Shown piece after piece: positions 38,639 through 48,634 of a DNA stretch of 64,000 nucleotides. The notes under the pieces are model-generated. The model was not told where the DNA came from, did no database searches, and was given only the letters and a program-made list of their open reading frames with translations. Every line of letters starts with the position of its first letter. The stretch's first letter is position 1. Both the position numbers and the translations under genes were made by a program. Source of the DNA: RYN-230 sp963713815 (GTDB lineage Bacteria; Actinomycetota; Actinomycetes; Streptosporangiales; Streptosporangiaceae); assembly GCA_963713815.1 (NCBI GenBank), contig CAVQNH010000044.1:1-64000 (forward strand), read 5' to 3'.

Positions 38639-39874
38639 GTGGCGGGGCTGAGTGACCAGACTGGGGGAAGTCGCGGGCCGGCGGCGGGGGAGCAGCGGTG
38701 GCCGGGGATCGCGGAGGCCAGCCCGGTGGTGGTCAAGGTGGGGTCGTCGTCGCTGACGACGGCGCGGGGCGGGATCGACGAGGACCGGATCGCCGCCCTG
38801 GCCGACGCGCTCGCGGCCCGGGCCCACGGCGGCAGCCAGGTCGTGCTGGTCTCGTCCGGCGCCATCGCCGCCGGGCTGGCCCCGCTCGGGCTGCCGCGCC
38901 GGCCCCGTGACCTGGCCACCCAGCAGGCTGCCGCCAGCGTGGGGCAGGGCCTGCTGGTCGCCCGGTACACCGCGGCCTTCGGCCGGCACGGGGTCCGCAC
39001 CGGCCAGGTGCTGCTCAGCGCCGACGACCTGATGCGCCGCGCGCACTACCGCAACGCCCAGCGCACGCTGAGCCGGCTCCTCGAACTCGGGATCCTGCCG
39101 ATCGTCAACGAGAACGACACGGTGGCCACGGACGAGATCCGGTTCGGCGACAACGACCGGCTGGCCGCGCTCGTCGCGCACGTGGTCCGGGCCGGGGCCC
39201 TCATCCTGCTATCCGACGTGGACGCCCTGTACGACGCCGACCCGCGGCAGCCCGGCGCCCGGCGGATCGCCGAGGTACGCAGCCGCGACGACCTGGCCGG
39301 GGTGACGCTGGGCCGGGTCGGCGCGGGCGGCAGCGTCTCGCCGGGCGCGGGTGCGGGCGGGACGGGCCCGGCCGGCACGGGCCCGGTCGGCACGGGCGGG
39401 ATGGTCACCAAGGTGGACGCGGCCATGATCGCGACCGAGGCGGGCATCCCGACCGTGGTGGCCAGCGCCGCCGCCGCGCGGGAGGTGCTGGCGGGGGAGC
39501 CGCAGGGGACCTACTTCGCGCCCGGCGCCCGGCGGCCGCCCCGGGCCCGGCAGCTGTGGCTGGCCCATGCCGCCGCCAGCCATGGCCGGCTGCTGCTGGA
39601 CGAGGGCGCGGCCAAGGCCATCGAGGCCGGCCGCGCGTCGTTGCTGCCCGCCGGGATTACCGGCGTGGAGGGCGGGTTCGACGCGGGCGACCCGGTTGAC
39701 CTGTGTGGCCCAGACGGCCGGGTGATCGCCCGGGGCCTGGTGAACTACGACGCGTCCGAGATCCCGGCCATGATGGGCCGCTCCACGCACGAACTGGCCG
39801 CCCAGCGGGGCCCCGAGTACGAGCGCGAGATCGTGCACCGCGACGACCTCGTCCTGCTCAGGACCCCCCGCTGA
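38639..39874 (+). CDS. proB: glutamate 5-kinase
   Basis: A 411-residue enzyme that phosphorylates glutamate in the first step of proline synthesis and is feedback-inhibited by proline in relatives. The GTG at 38639 (VAGLSDQTGG) follows GGAGGGG; an in-frame ATG at 38618 is possible. Seen: VVVKVGSSSLTT, VLVSSGAIAAGLAPLGL, PIVNENDTVATDEIRFGDND, and LLSDVDALYDADP. A C-terminal PUA domain includes DEGAAKAIEAGRASLLPAGI. A Gly-rich loop (GAGAGGTGPAGTGPVGTGG) is inserted before MVTKVDAA. The expected next gene, proA, is absent. Confidence 0.95.
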   Translation: MAGLSDQTGGSRGPAAGEQRWPGIAEASPVVVKVGSSSLTTARGGIDEDRIAALADALAARAHGGSQVVLVSSGAIAAGLAPLGLPRRPRDLATQQAAASVGQGLLVARYTAAFGRHGVRTGQVLLSADDLMRRAHYRNAQRTLSRLLELGILPIVNENDTVATDEIRFGDNDRLAALVAHVVRAGALILLSDVDALYDADPRQPGARRIAEVRSRDDLAGVTLGRVGAGGSVSPGAGAGGTGPAGTGPVGTGGMVTKVDAAMIATEAGIPTVVASAAAAREVLAGEPQGTYFAPGARRPPRARQLWLAHAAASHGRLLLDEGAAKAIEAGRASLLPAGITGVEGGFDAGDPVDLCGPDGRVIARGLVNYDASEIPAMMGRSTHELAAQRGPEYEREIVHRDDLVLLRTPR

Positions 39875-39887
39875 GTTAGCCAGCCAG

Positions 39888-40937
39888 TCAGTTGTCGTCG
39901 CCGCTGCTGCTGCCGCCGCCCCGCTGACCGAAGATGTTCCCGAACAGCGACTGGCCGGTCCCCACGGCGGTCTCCGCGACCCCTTTGACCAGCCCGATGA
40001 ACGGGTCCGAGCTCCGATTCCAGGAGTCCTGGTAGGACTTGGCCGCGGACACGAATTCGTCCTGCACCGAGGCGTCCGCGTCGTCCTCGCGGCGCGGGTA
40101 GTTGCCGGCCAGGATCGCCTCGTACTCGCCCTCGGCCACCCAGCGGTCCAGCTCCGCGAACCGCACCACCGCGAACGGGTGCGTCGTGCCCAGCATCTGC
40201 AGCATCTTGAGGAAGCCTTCCCGTACGTCCGGGACGGCGTCATACTCGTGGGCCTGCTTGAGGAACTCGTCGGGACTGAGCTCGGAGATCCGCGCGCCGC
40301 CGGCGATCTTCATCAGGGCCCGGCGCCCAGCCCCCGGGTCCTGGCTGGCCAGCACGCCGGCCCGGTCACAGGACAGCTCGGACTTGCGGTACCACTCCTC
40401 CAGCCCGGCGATGATCACCTTCAGGCTGATGTAGCCGATGGCGAACCAGGCCAGCCGGGCCGCCAGCGAGGTCAGGATGTACAGCATGGTCCGGTACACG
40501 GCGTGCCCGGACAGCACGTGGCCGAGCTCATGCCCGATCACGAAGCGGTGCTCCTCGGCGTCCAGCAGGTCGACCAGGCCGGTCGTGATGACGATGAACG
40601 GCTTGTCGGAGCCCAGGGTCATCGCGTTCGGCATCGGGTCCTGGGTGATGAAGAGCTCGGGCACCTCGGGCAGGTCCAGGATGGCGGAGCCATCCAGCAG
40701 CAGCTGGTAGAGGTGGGGATACTGCTCGTTCGAGGCCCGTACCGAGCTGGCCAGGAACATCAAGCGCAGGTTCCGGTCGCTGAACAGCGAGGCCAGACGC
40801 TTGAGCAGCGCGTCGAAGCCGGTGAGTTTACGCAGCGCTACCAGCGCCGTCCGGTCAGCGGGGTGCTCGTAGGCACGGGAGCTGATCCCGGGAAGGCGGA
40901 CGCGGGCACGATCCGGCACTGAGGTCATACCAGCCAT
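39888..40937 (-). CDS. M48 family zinc metallopeptidase, membrane-associated
   Basis: A 349-residue protein read from the ATG at 40937 (MAGMTSVPDRAR). Seen: the zinc/catalytic motif VIGHELGHVLSGH, two hydrophobic segments just after it (LYILTSLAARLAWFAIGYISLKVIIAG), and the third-ligand region WYRKSELSCDRAGVLAS typical of M48. The C-terminal region ends in a Gly/Ser stretch (GQRGGGSSSGDDN). M48 members such as HtpX degrade damaged membrane proteins; here the substrate is unknown. Placed convergently to proB with a 13-bp gap. Confidence 0.88.
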   Translation of the reverse strand: MAGMTSVPDRARVRLPGISSRAYEHPADRTALVALRKLTGFDALLKRLASLFSDRNLRLMFLASSVRASNEQYPHLYQLLLDGSAILDLPEVPELFITQDPMPNAMTLGSDKPFIVITTGLVDLLDAEEHRFVIGHELGHVLSGHAVYRTMLYILTSLAARLAWFAIGYISLKVIIAGLEEWYRKSELSCDRAGVLASQDPGAGRRALMKIAGGARISELSPDEFLKQAHEYDAVPDVREGFLKMLQMLGTTHPFAVVRFAELDRWVAEGEYEAILAGNYPRREDDADASVQDEFVSAAKSYQDSWNRSSDPFIGLVKGVAETAVGTGQSLFGNIFGQRGGGSSSGDDN

Positions 40938-41050
40938 GCTAGGCCCCTTGCCGAGTAGTGCCGGCCTGGGCCCACCAATTCCCGGTGTCCCGGCCGGCCC
41001 GCCGTGATTACGCCATTTCCTCCTGCGCCATGACCGGAGCATCACCCTGA

Positions 41051-42513
41051 TCATGGGAGATGGGGTCCGCGGGGGCGGCGGTTCGGCGGCCAGAACGCGG
41101 CGGCCAGCAGCACCAGCACCAGGCCCGTGCTGGGGTCGGTGCCCTGCCCGGTCAGGATCCCGCCGAAGTTCTCCCCGAGGACCCAGATCGCCACGCCCAC
41201 GATCACGCTGAGCAGCAGGGCGGGCCGGGTGGTGGCGGACCAGAACACCCCCAAGCCCGCCGCAACGAAAACCACCGTGAGGCCGATGCTGATCGCCAGG
41301 CCCTGGCCGGACGCGGCGCTGGCCAGGCCCCGGTCCAGGCCGGCGATCCACCCCGGTTCCCCGGAGGCCAGGCCCGCGAACGTATCGCGTACCGCGCCCG
41401 GGGCCCGGCTGACTCGCCTGCAGCATGAAGTACGCGGAGCTGCCCCACAGCGCCAGCCAGCAGAGGCGGGCCCCGGTCAGGCCGAGGGGGCTGCCCGCGG
41501 CGACCGGATCGCGCCGGGTCCTGCCCAGCCCGGGCCGCACGGGCCGCGGAGGGCCAGGCCAGGACAGCGATCAGCCCGTAGAGGATCACGGCCCCGGGCG
41601 CACCGGTGAGCGGGCTGGCCGAGCCACTGAGCACGCCGCCCAGCCCCTCGCCGAACCACCACACGGCCAGCGCCCAGACGACGCTGCCGGCCAGTCCCGC
41701 CCGCACCGCGGGCCGCCACAGCAGCGCGGCGCCCAGCAGCAGCTGGGTGACAGCGAACGCGGTGTTCCAGGCCCCTGGGGCGTGCAGGATCAGCCGGGTG
41801 AAGGCCAGGGCGGGGCCGGTGACCCCGGCGGGGCTGCCCATGTAGGCAGGCATGAGGATCTGGTTCACGAAGCCCCGGCCGAACATGAACGGCTGGAGCT
41901 GCAGCGCGCCGTCGGCCAGCCACAGGACACCGAGGGCGATCTGGATGCCGCGCCGCAGCCCGGTCGATTCACGGTCGGCGGCCCAGGCCAGCAGGCCGGA
42001 CGAGGCGTCCCGGCGGACCAGGGTCCGCTGGGCCGAGGCCGGCGCGAACATGGTGGCGAAGGCCAGCGCCGACCCGGCGGCGGCGACCCACAAGCCGGGG
42101 CCGCTGCGCGCGGCCACCATCGAGTCGGTGCTCAGCGACCGCATGCTGGCCGCGAGCTGGAGGAGCAGGAAGCCGGAGAACCCGGTGGCCAGGAAGCCGC
42201 CGAGGCCGATCAGCCACCGGGACCCTCGCCCGCCGCGCAGGAGGTGGGCGAGGCCGGCCAGGGCGATGACGGCCCCGGCGGCAGCCAGGATCCGCCCGTT
42301 GCTGCCACGCACCCCGGGGATGCCGATCAGCCCGGCGAACGTGAACACCCAAGGCAGGAACGCCCCGGTAATCATGATGGTCCCGGCGGCGAGGCCGCCG
42401 AGCCCGACGGCCCCGCGCCAGCTGCGCAGTGCCCTCCAGCTACGCCGTGCCCGGATCCCGGTAACCGCGGTCCGGGCCTGGGCCCGGGCGGCGTCCATGG
42501 GCTGGTTAACCAT
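41051..42513 (-). CDS. polytopic membrane protein of unknown function (two frameshifts)
   Basis: Read from the ATG at 42513 (MVNQPMDAARAQ). Seen: at least ten hydrophobic segments, with a DoxX-like stretch GVLWLADGALQLQPFMFGRGF and VVWALAVWWFGEGLGGVLSG. Around 41500-41530 and again around 41395-41430 the hydrophobic pattern moves to another frame (AYFMLQAS, then VVFVAAGLGVFWSATTRP), ending at 41051 with FWPPNRRPRGPHLP. The joined protein would be about 485 residues. The family is found next to secreted proteins of unknown role in other actinomycetes as far as I recall. It sits 104 bp after the secreted protein gene on the same strand and may be its partner. Confidence 0.65.
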
Positions 42514-42617
42514 GCGTGGCACCTCTCGTGCGGACGGGTGGACGGGTCGGATGGGTCGCGAGGGGATGGCGCTGGCCGCACCCAGGGTCAGGCGCGGCCA
42601 GCGCCGGCGAGCGGGTG

Positions 42618-43289
42618 TTACCTGAGCACGGAGAAGTACAGGAACAGGTTGGTCGGGATGTTGCCCGTCACCTGCGAGGGGTGACGCCGCTGCAGGTACT
42701 GCAGCTCGTGGGCATCCTTGGACCGGATCAGCTTGTCCCAGGCGCTCATGCTCTTGACCCCGACGACGTCCACGTTCCACCACTCAGACTGGTGGCTGTT
42801 CGCGGTGGCCACGATGTGGCTGTGCGCCGGGAGCGTCAGGTTGCCCGTGCCGCTGCCCAGCACCGACGTCAGGTCGATGGTGTGCGGATGGTCGATGCAG
42901 GTGCCCGCCGGGCACTGCAGGGTCCACTTCGGCGGCGTGAAGCCGAGTGGCACGATCACGTACAGCGGGTCGAAGGTGCTGGCCGGGGTCTGGGTGTAGT
43001 TGGTCCCGCCCTCGCACTTCGAGGAGGCCGTGCTGGCCGGTGGCTGCTTACAGCTGAAGTTCTTGCTGTAGTAGAAGCGGACCGTGTGCCCGGCATAGAA
43101 GCCCTTGGTGAAGCCCCGCATGTTCATCGAGGAGCTGGCCGAGGTCATCCCCGACATGCTCGACGACGACGATGAGGTCGACGCGAAGGCCGTCCCGGAC
43201 GCCAGCGCCAGGCCCGCGGCCAGCAGGCCGACCAGGCCGATCCCTGCTTTCCGCGTGCCCAGCATTCTGAGCCGTTTCGTACCGATCAT
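42618..43289 (-). CDS. secreted protein of unknown function, His-rich
   Basis: A 223-residue protein from the ATG at 43289, preceded on the minus strand by GGAGGAAG. Seen: a Sec signal peptide (RKAGIGLVGLLAAGLALASGTAFAS), a Ser/Met linker (SSSSSSMSGMTSASSSMNM), then a soluble domain with four Cys. His-containing motifs include HPHTIDL, LPAHSHIVA and NSHQSEWWNVDVVG, and the tail is QYLQRRHPSQVTG. Residues of these types could bind a metal, but no known domain is recognised. Likely transcribed with the membrane protein downstream. Confidence 0.75.
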   Translation of the reverse strand: MIGTKRLRMLGTRKAGIGLVGLLAAGLALASGTAFASTSSSSSSMSGMTSASSSMNMRGFTKGFYAGHTVRFYYSKNFSCKQPPASTASSKCEGGTNYTQTPASTFDPLYVIVPLGFTPPKWTLQCPAGTCIDHPHTIDLTSVLGSGTGNLTLPAHSHIVATANSHQSEWWNVDVVGVKSMSAWDKLIRSKDAHELQYLQRRHPSQVTGNIPTNLFLYFSVLR

Positions 43290-43496
43290 GTAGCTTCCTC
43301 CAGGGAAGACTGGACCCACCCCCGTGGCGCGCCCGTTGTAGGGGACTTCGGGACGCCCCCGGTCAGCGGATTGGTCCTGGCTGGCCAAGCTGTAGTCAAG
43401 GAATCACGCTGCGTAGCTAGCGCTGGCGGAAAGCCCGGTTACGGGCAGTGCTATCCAGGAAATAGGGCGGACCGGGGCGCCGGTTAGAGTCACGTG

Positions 43497-44174
43497 ATGA
43501 AGGTTGGTGAGTCTGACGTGCCCGATCCACAGTCCCGCCGGGCCCCGCGGCTAGGGGTCATGGGTGGCACCTTCGACCCCATCCACCACGGTCACCTGGT
43601 CGCCGCCAGTGAGGTCGGGCACGCGTTCGCCCTCGACGAGGTGGTGTTCGTGCCCACCGGCGAGCCCTGGCAGAAGGACGGCCGGAAGGTGTCCCCGGCC
43701 GAGGACCGCTACCTGATGACGGTGATCGCGACCGCGTCGAACCCGCGGTTCTCGGTCAGCCGGGTGGACATCGACCGGCCCGGGCCGACCTACACCATCG
43801 ACACGCTGCGCGAACTGCGGTCGATGCGCGGCGAGGACGCCGAGTTCTTCTTCATCACCGGCGCGGACGCGCTGTCCAAGATGATGTCCTGGCAGGACGC
43901 GGCGGACCTGTTCAAGCTGGCCCACTTCGTGGGCGTGACCCGGCCCGGGCACCGGCTGTCCAGCGCCGGGCTGCCGAGCGACCAGGTCAGCCTGGTCGAG
44001 ATCCCGGCCCTGTCCATCTCGTCCACCGAGTGCCGCCAGCGGGTCGCCGCGGGCGAGCCGGTCTGGTACCTGGTCCCCGACGGGGTGGTGCAGTACATCG
44101 CCAAGCGCGGGCTGTACTGCAACGGCGACGGGACCTCGTGCGGGCCGCAGGAAGGCCTCACCCCGGGAGGATGA
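43497..44174 (+). CDS. nadD: nicotinate-nucleotide adenylyltransferase
   Basis: A 225-residue enzyme that makes deamido-NAD from nicotinate mononucleotide and ATP. The ATG at 43497 is chosen; an overlapping GTG at 43494 and a GTG at 43518 are alternatives. Seen: the nucleotidyltransferase motif GGTFDPIHHGHLVAA, VPTGEPWQK, FFITGADALSKM, and the C-terminal SISSTECRQRV. Normal length. Usually followed by rsfS, but a sulfatase gene intervenes here. Confidence 0.96.
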   Translation: MKVGESDVPDPQSRRAPRLGVMGGTFDPIHHGHLVAASEVGHAFALDEVVFVPTGEPWQKDGRKVSPAEDRYLMTVIATASNPRFSVSRVDIDRPGPTYTIDTLRELRSMRGEDAEFFFITGADALSKMMSWQDAADLFKLAHFVGVTRPGHRLSSAGLPSDQVSLVEIPALSISSTECRQRVAAGEPVWYLVPDGVVQYIAKRGLYCNGDGTSCGPQEGLTPGG

Positions 44175-44263
44175 TCCCCGGGACCCCATGGCGGCGTCTC
44201 CTGGGAGGGACCGGGTCATCTGGGGGGCACCGGGCCACCGGTCCACGCCGCGGGGGAGCGCTG

Positions 44264-46615
44264 ATGGGGCTGAACGAGTACAAACCGGGCACTGCGTTCC
44301 CGGGCGTGATCGGCCGGACGACGGACCAGTCGTCGCCCGCCTGGCCCCAGCCGGTACGGGCCACCCCCGGCGCGCCGAACGTGATGATCATCGTGCTGGA
44401 CGACACCGGGTTCGGGCAGCTGGGCTGCTACGGGAGCCCGATCGCCACCCCCAACTTCGACGCGCTCGCCGAGGGTGGGCTGCTGTACACGAACATGCAC
44501 ACCACCGCGCTGTGCTCGCCGTCCCGCTCGTGCATCGTCACCGGGCGCAACCACCACGCCAACGCGATGGCGGCCATCAACGAGCTCGCCACCGGCTATC
44601 CCGGGTACCACGGACGGATCCCGTTCGAGAACGGATTCCTGTCCGAGATGCTGCTGGCCCACGGGTACAGCACGTACATGGTCGGCAAGTACCACCTGCT
44701 GCCCTCGGAGTTCGAGTCGGCGGTCGGCCCGTTCGACCGCTGGCCGCTGGGCCGGGGTTTCGAGCGGTTCTACGGGTTCCTGGGCGGTGACACCAGCCAG
44801 TGGTATCCCGACCTGGTCTACGACAACCACCAGGTCGAGCCGCCCGCCGCGCCGGAGCAGGGCTACCACCTCAACGTGGACCTGGCCGACAAGGCCATCC
44901 AGTTCATCGCCGACGCCGCCCAGGTCGCCCCGGAGAAGCCGTTCTACCTGCACTACTGTCCCGGGGCCACGCACGCCCCGCACCACGTGCCCAGGGAGTG
45001 GGCCGACCGGTACGCGGGCCAGTTCGATGACGGCTGGGACGCCTACCGGGAGCGGGTCTTCGCCCGGCAGAAGGCGCTCGGCATCATGCCCGCGGACACG
45101 GAGCTGTCCCGGCATGACCCGGACGTCCCGGCCTGGGAGTCGCTGTCCCCGGACGCCCGCAGGCTGGCCGCCCGGATGATGGAGGTCTTCGCGGGCTTCC
45201 TCTCGCACACCGACCATCACCTGGGCCGGGTGCTCGACTTCCTCAGGGAGACCGGCCAGTTCGACAACACGCTGATCATGCTGGTGTCCGATAACGGCGC
45301 CAGCGCCGAAGGCGGGGTCAACGGCACCACCAACGAGCTGCAGTTCTTCAACAACGCGCAGGAGACGCTGGAGGAGAGCCTGGGCGCGATCGACGAGCTC
45401 GGCGGCCCGGACACCTTCAATCACTACCCGTGGGGCTGGACCTGGGCCGGCAACACGCCGTTCCGCCGCTGGAAGCGCGAGACCTACCGCGGCGGGACCA
45501 GCGATCCGTTCCTGGTCCACTGGCCGGCCGGGATCCGGGCCCGCGGCGGGGTGCGCACCCAGTACGCGCACATCATCGACATCGTGCCCACCGTGCTGGA
45601 CGCGCTGGGAGTGGACCCGCCCGAGGCGATCCGGGGCGTGACCCAGTCGCCGATCCACGGGGTCAGCTTCGCGCACACGTTCGATGACGCGTCGGCCCCC
45701 AGCCGGCGCCACACGCAGTATTTCGAGATGCTCGGTCACCGCGCGATCGACGATCAGGGCTGGCGGGCAGTGTGCCCGTGGCCAGGGCCGTCCTTCGCCG
45801 AGGCCGGCCAGGGCTTCGGCGTCCCGATCACCGCGGAGGCGCTGACCGACCTGGATGCCAATCACTGGGAGCTGTACCACATCACCGAGGACCCGGCCGA
45901 GAACCACAACCTGGCCGGCCAGCACCGGGGCCGGCTCATCGAGATGATCGCCCAGTGGTACGTGGAGGCGGGCAAGTACAACGTGCTGCCGATCGACGGC
46001 AGTGCGGCGGCCCGGCTGATGGTGGAGCGGCCCCAGGTCGCGGCCCCGCGCGACCGCTACGTGTACCGGCCGGGCACGCAGACCGTGCCGGTCTGGGTGG
46101 CTGCCCGGGTGCTCAACCGGCCGCACAGCATCACCGCCGACGCGGAGATCCCGGCCGGCGGGGCCGAGGGCGTGCTGCTCTGCCAGGGCAGCGGGGTCGG
46201 CGGCTGGACGATGTACCTGCTCGATGGCGTGCTGCACTACGCGCACAACTACGTCCGGCGCAGCGTGTACCGGGTCTCATCCGGCCAACCCGTGCCGGAA
46301 GGGCGCCATGAGCTCCGCTTCGAGTTCGAGCCCACGGGGAAGCCGGACTTCGCGGCCGGTACGGGCGCCCCGGGCCGGGCCCAGCTGTACATCGACGGGC
46401 AACTGGCCGGGCAGGCGGAGTTCCCGGTGACCACGCCCATCGCCCTGAACCCGGGCGGGCTGACCTGCGGGGCGAATCCCGGGTCGGCCGTGGTGGCGGA
46501 CTACCGGGCGCCGTTCCCCTTCAGCGGGACGCTGCACACCGTGACCGTGGACTTGTCGGGGGACCTGATCAGCGATAGCGAGGCCGAGATGCGGGTGGCT
46601 ATGGCCCGGCAGTGA
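44264..46615 (+). CDS. arylsulfatase-type sulfatase
   Basis: A 783-residue sulfate ester hydrolase. The ATG at 44264 starts MGLNEYKPGTAFPG; an open frame upstream overlaps nadD and is not used. Seen: metal ligands in VLDDTGFGQLGCYG (Asp46/Asp47), the formylglycine motif CSPSRS at Cys84 (C-x-P-S-R), and further motifs KYHLLPSEFE, HAPHHVPREW and SDNGASAEGG. A C-terminal jelly-roll-like region (about residues 620-780) completes it. No signal peptide is seen, so it is probably cytosolic, like the large actinobacterial arylsulfatases. Formylglycine formation needs a separate generating enzyme not in this window. Substrate unknown. Confidence 0.92.
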   Translation: MGLNEYKPGTAFPGVIGRTTDQSSPAWPQPVRATPGAPNVMIIVLDDTGFGQLGCYGSPIATPNFDALAEGGLLYTNMHTTALCSPSRSCIVTGRNHHANAMAAINELATGYPGYHGRIPFENGFLSEMLLAHGYSTYMVGKYHLLPSEFESAVGPFDRWPLGRGFERFYGFLGGDTSQWYPDLVYDNHQVEPPAAPEQGYHLNVDLADKAIQFIADAAQVAPEKPFYLHYCPGATHAPHHVPREWADRYAGQFDDGWDAYRERVFARQKALGIMPADTELSRHDPDVPAWESLSPDARRLAARMMEVFAGFLSHTDHHLGRVLDFLRETGQFDNTLIMLVSDNGASAEGGVNGTTNELQFFNNAQETLEESLGAIDELGGPDTFNHYPWGWTWAGNTPFRRWKRETYRGGTSDPFLVHWPAGIRARGGVRTQYAHIIDIVPTVLDALGVDPPEAIRGVTQSPIHGVSFAHTFDDASAPSRRHTQYFEMLGHRAIDDQGWRAVCPWPGPSFAEAGQGFGVPITAEALTDLDANHWELYHITEDPAENHNLAGQHRGRLIEMIAQWYVEAGKYNVLPIDGSAAARLMVERPQVAAPRDRYVYRPGTQTVPVWVAARVLNRPHSITADAEIPAGGAEGVLLCQGSGVGGWTMYLLDGVLHYAHNYVRRSVYRVSSGQPVPEGRHELRFEFEPTGKPDFAAGTGAPGRAQLYIDGQLAGQAEFPVTTPIALNPGGLTCGANPGSAVVADYRAPFPFSGTLHTVTVDLSGDLISDSEAEMRVAMARQ

Positions 46616-46860
46616 GTGCCGGGGCTACGGGCGGTCTGGGGCCGGGTTCTGGCCGTTCAGGGGCTGTGGCCGCTGGTGGGCGTCTGTCGCGCGGCGCTGT
46701 GGGCGTCTGTGGGCGTCTGTGGGTGGCGGCGGGTGGCTGTGGGCCCGGCGTGCGGACTTTGTCGGCGGGCCGGGTTAGGCTGAATTGCCGCACTGCCCTG
46801 CTTGCCTGGGCCGTGAGAGGCTAGGGGGAGGTCCCCGGCTGAGGAGGACGAATACCACAC

Positions 46861-47271
46861 GTGACTGCCACCACCAGGGCCGTTGAGCTTGCGGAGATAG
46901 CCGCTGCGGCCGCGGCCGACAAGCTCGCCAGCGACATCATCGCCTACGACGTGAGTGAGCAGCTCGTCATCACCGACGTGTTCCTGCTCTGTTCCGCGGC
47001 CAACGACCGCCAGGTGAAGGCGATCGTCGATGCGGTCGAGGAGAACTTGCGCAAGGCCGGGGCCCGCCCGGTACGCCGCGAGGGCGAGCGGGAAGGGCGC
47101 TGGGTACTGCTGGACTATCTGGACATTGTCGTCCACGTGCAGCATGCCGAGGAGCGCACGTTCTACGCTCTGGAACGGCTTTGGAAGGACTGCCCGCAGA
47201 TCCAGCTGCCTGAGACGGTGTCGGTCGGCGGTACGCGGCCCGGCGGGTCATCCGCCGGGGACGCACGCTGA
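46861..47271 (+). CDS. rsfS: ribosomal silencing factor RsfS
   Basis: A 136-residue DUF143 protein that binds L14 and blocks subunit joining in slow growth. It starts at a GTG (VTATTRAVELAEIAAAAAADKL). Seen: VFLLCSAANDRQVKAIVDAVEENL, GRWVLLDYLDIVVHVQHAEERTFYALERLW. A short C-terminal extension (VGGTRPGGSSAGDAR) is added. The 245 bp before it are GT-rich with GTGGGCGTCT repeats and hold no gene. Confidence 0.96.
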   Translation: MTATTRAVELAEIAAAAAADKLASDIIAYDVSEQLVITDVFLLCSAANDRQVKAIVDAVEENLRKAGARPVRREGEREGRWVLLDYLDIVVHVQHAEERTFYALERLWKDCPQIQLPETVSVGGTRPGGSSAGDAR

Positions 47272-47453
47272 CTGACGAGCTCAGCGGATCGAAGGCCCGC
47301 CCGCGCCAACTGGCCAGGTTGCGCGGTGGCGTGATGGAGCGCGGGTACTGGGTCCGGGGCCCGTAATACATCCTGCCCGGCTCGGACGGCTGCCTGCGCG
47401 GACAGCGCGGGTGCCGTCCCGGGCGGGCGGACACGCACGCAGGAGAGGGCGGA

Positions 47454-48098
47454 ATGAGCTCTGAGTCAGTGCCGGGCCCGGATTCCCGGGTCCGGCTGGT
47501 GTTGTGGCGGCACGGGCAGACCCCGTGGAACGTCCAGGGCCGCTTCCAGGGCCAGACCGACATCCAGCTGGATGAGGTCGGCGTGGAGCAGGCTGAGCGG
47601 GCCGCCCGGCTGCTGGCCGCGCTGCGGCCGGACGTGATCATCTCCTCGGACCTGAGCCGGGCCATGGCCACCGCCGCGCCGCTGTCCCGGCTGACCGGGC
47701 TGACCGTGACCACGGACAAGGACTTGCGGGAACGCCACGGCGGAGCCTGGGAAGGCCTGACCGACGTGGAGATCCGGACCCGCTATCCGGCTGAGTTCGC
47801 GCGGTGGTGGCCACCGGAGGGCGAATCCTCGGCCACCGTCGCCGACCGGGCGGGATCGGCGATGGAGCGGATCGCGGACAGCCTCCAGCCAGGTTCTCTC
47901 GCTGTCGTGGTGAGTCACGGGGCGGCGATCCGGCTAGGCGCCGCCCGGCTGCTTGGCCTCCCTGAGGACCTCTGGGGCGTCATCGGGCCGCTGGCCAACT
48001 GCGCCTGGTCGGTCGTGTCCCGCAGGCATGGGCGCTGGCGGCTGGTCGAGCACAACGCGGGAACGCTGCCGGAGCCGGTGCTCAGCGACGACCGCTGA
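47454..48098 (+). CDS. histidine phosphatase family protein (phosphoglycerate mutase-like)
   Basis: A 214-residue protein. Seen: the phospho-His motif LVLWRHGQTPWN, DVIISSDLSRAMATAAPL, the acidic donor region RERHGGAWEGL, and the second His in VVVSHGAAIRLG. Members of this branch act on glucosyl-3-phosphoglycerate or related sugar phosphates more often than as glycolytic mutases. It follows rsfS, as in many actinomycetes, with a 182-bp gap. Confidence 0.9.
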   Translation: MSSESVPGPDSRVRLVLWRHGQTPWNVQGRFQGQTDIQLDEVGVEQAERAARLLAALRPDVIISSDLSRAMATAAPLSRLTGLTVTTDKDLRERHGGAWEGLTDVEIRTRYPAEFARWWPPEGESSATVADRAGSAMERIADSLQPGSLAVVVSHGAAIRLGAARLLGLPEDLWGVIGPLANCAWSVVSRRHGRWRLVEHNAGTLPEPVLSDDR

Positions 48099-48221
48099 GG
48101 TCCGCGGGTGGTGGGGGACGGTTGGGGCCGCGTCCCTGGGGCCGGTGTCCAGGTTGTTCGAGAGCGTCCAGGGAACCGGTATGCTAACTCCGGTCCGCGT
48201 GCCAGTCACGCGGGCGATGCC

Positions 48222-48295
<74 letters not shown>

Positions 48296-48634
48296 TACTT
48301 TTTCGCGCGTGTGTTCGACTAAAAGTGACTATCTCTAGTCACTTGGGACCTGCCCGGTATGTCCCCTTGCGGGGAGAATTTAAGGGCTGGCCGCATGCGT
48401 TGCGTGCAAGTGGATTGCCCGTGCGCCTGACAGTCTGCCGTGGCAGCTGTTCGGCCGTAGGCTTATGGCGCCGTACATGGGTGTCAGTGCGGGGAGTTTC
48501 TGCCAGTGACGCGGGTCGTGGCGAGGTTCGATGACCTGTGCGCGCGCTCGAATCCCTGAGGCCGTCTTGCTGGCACGGCAGAACAGGGTCGGCCGACTGG
48601 AAGCGTCACGGTAGGTAGGCGGCGGGAGGGTGCG
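48296..48634. other. non-coding stretch after tRNA-Ala
   Basis: Begins with a T-run (ACTTTTT) likely to end the tRNA transcript. An 8-bp hairpin AAGTGACT/AGTCACTT lies at 48323-48344. No protein-like frame is seen in the remaining 290 bp. This would be the left end of the first integrated segment. Confidence 0.45.
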
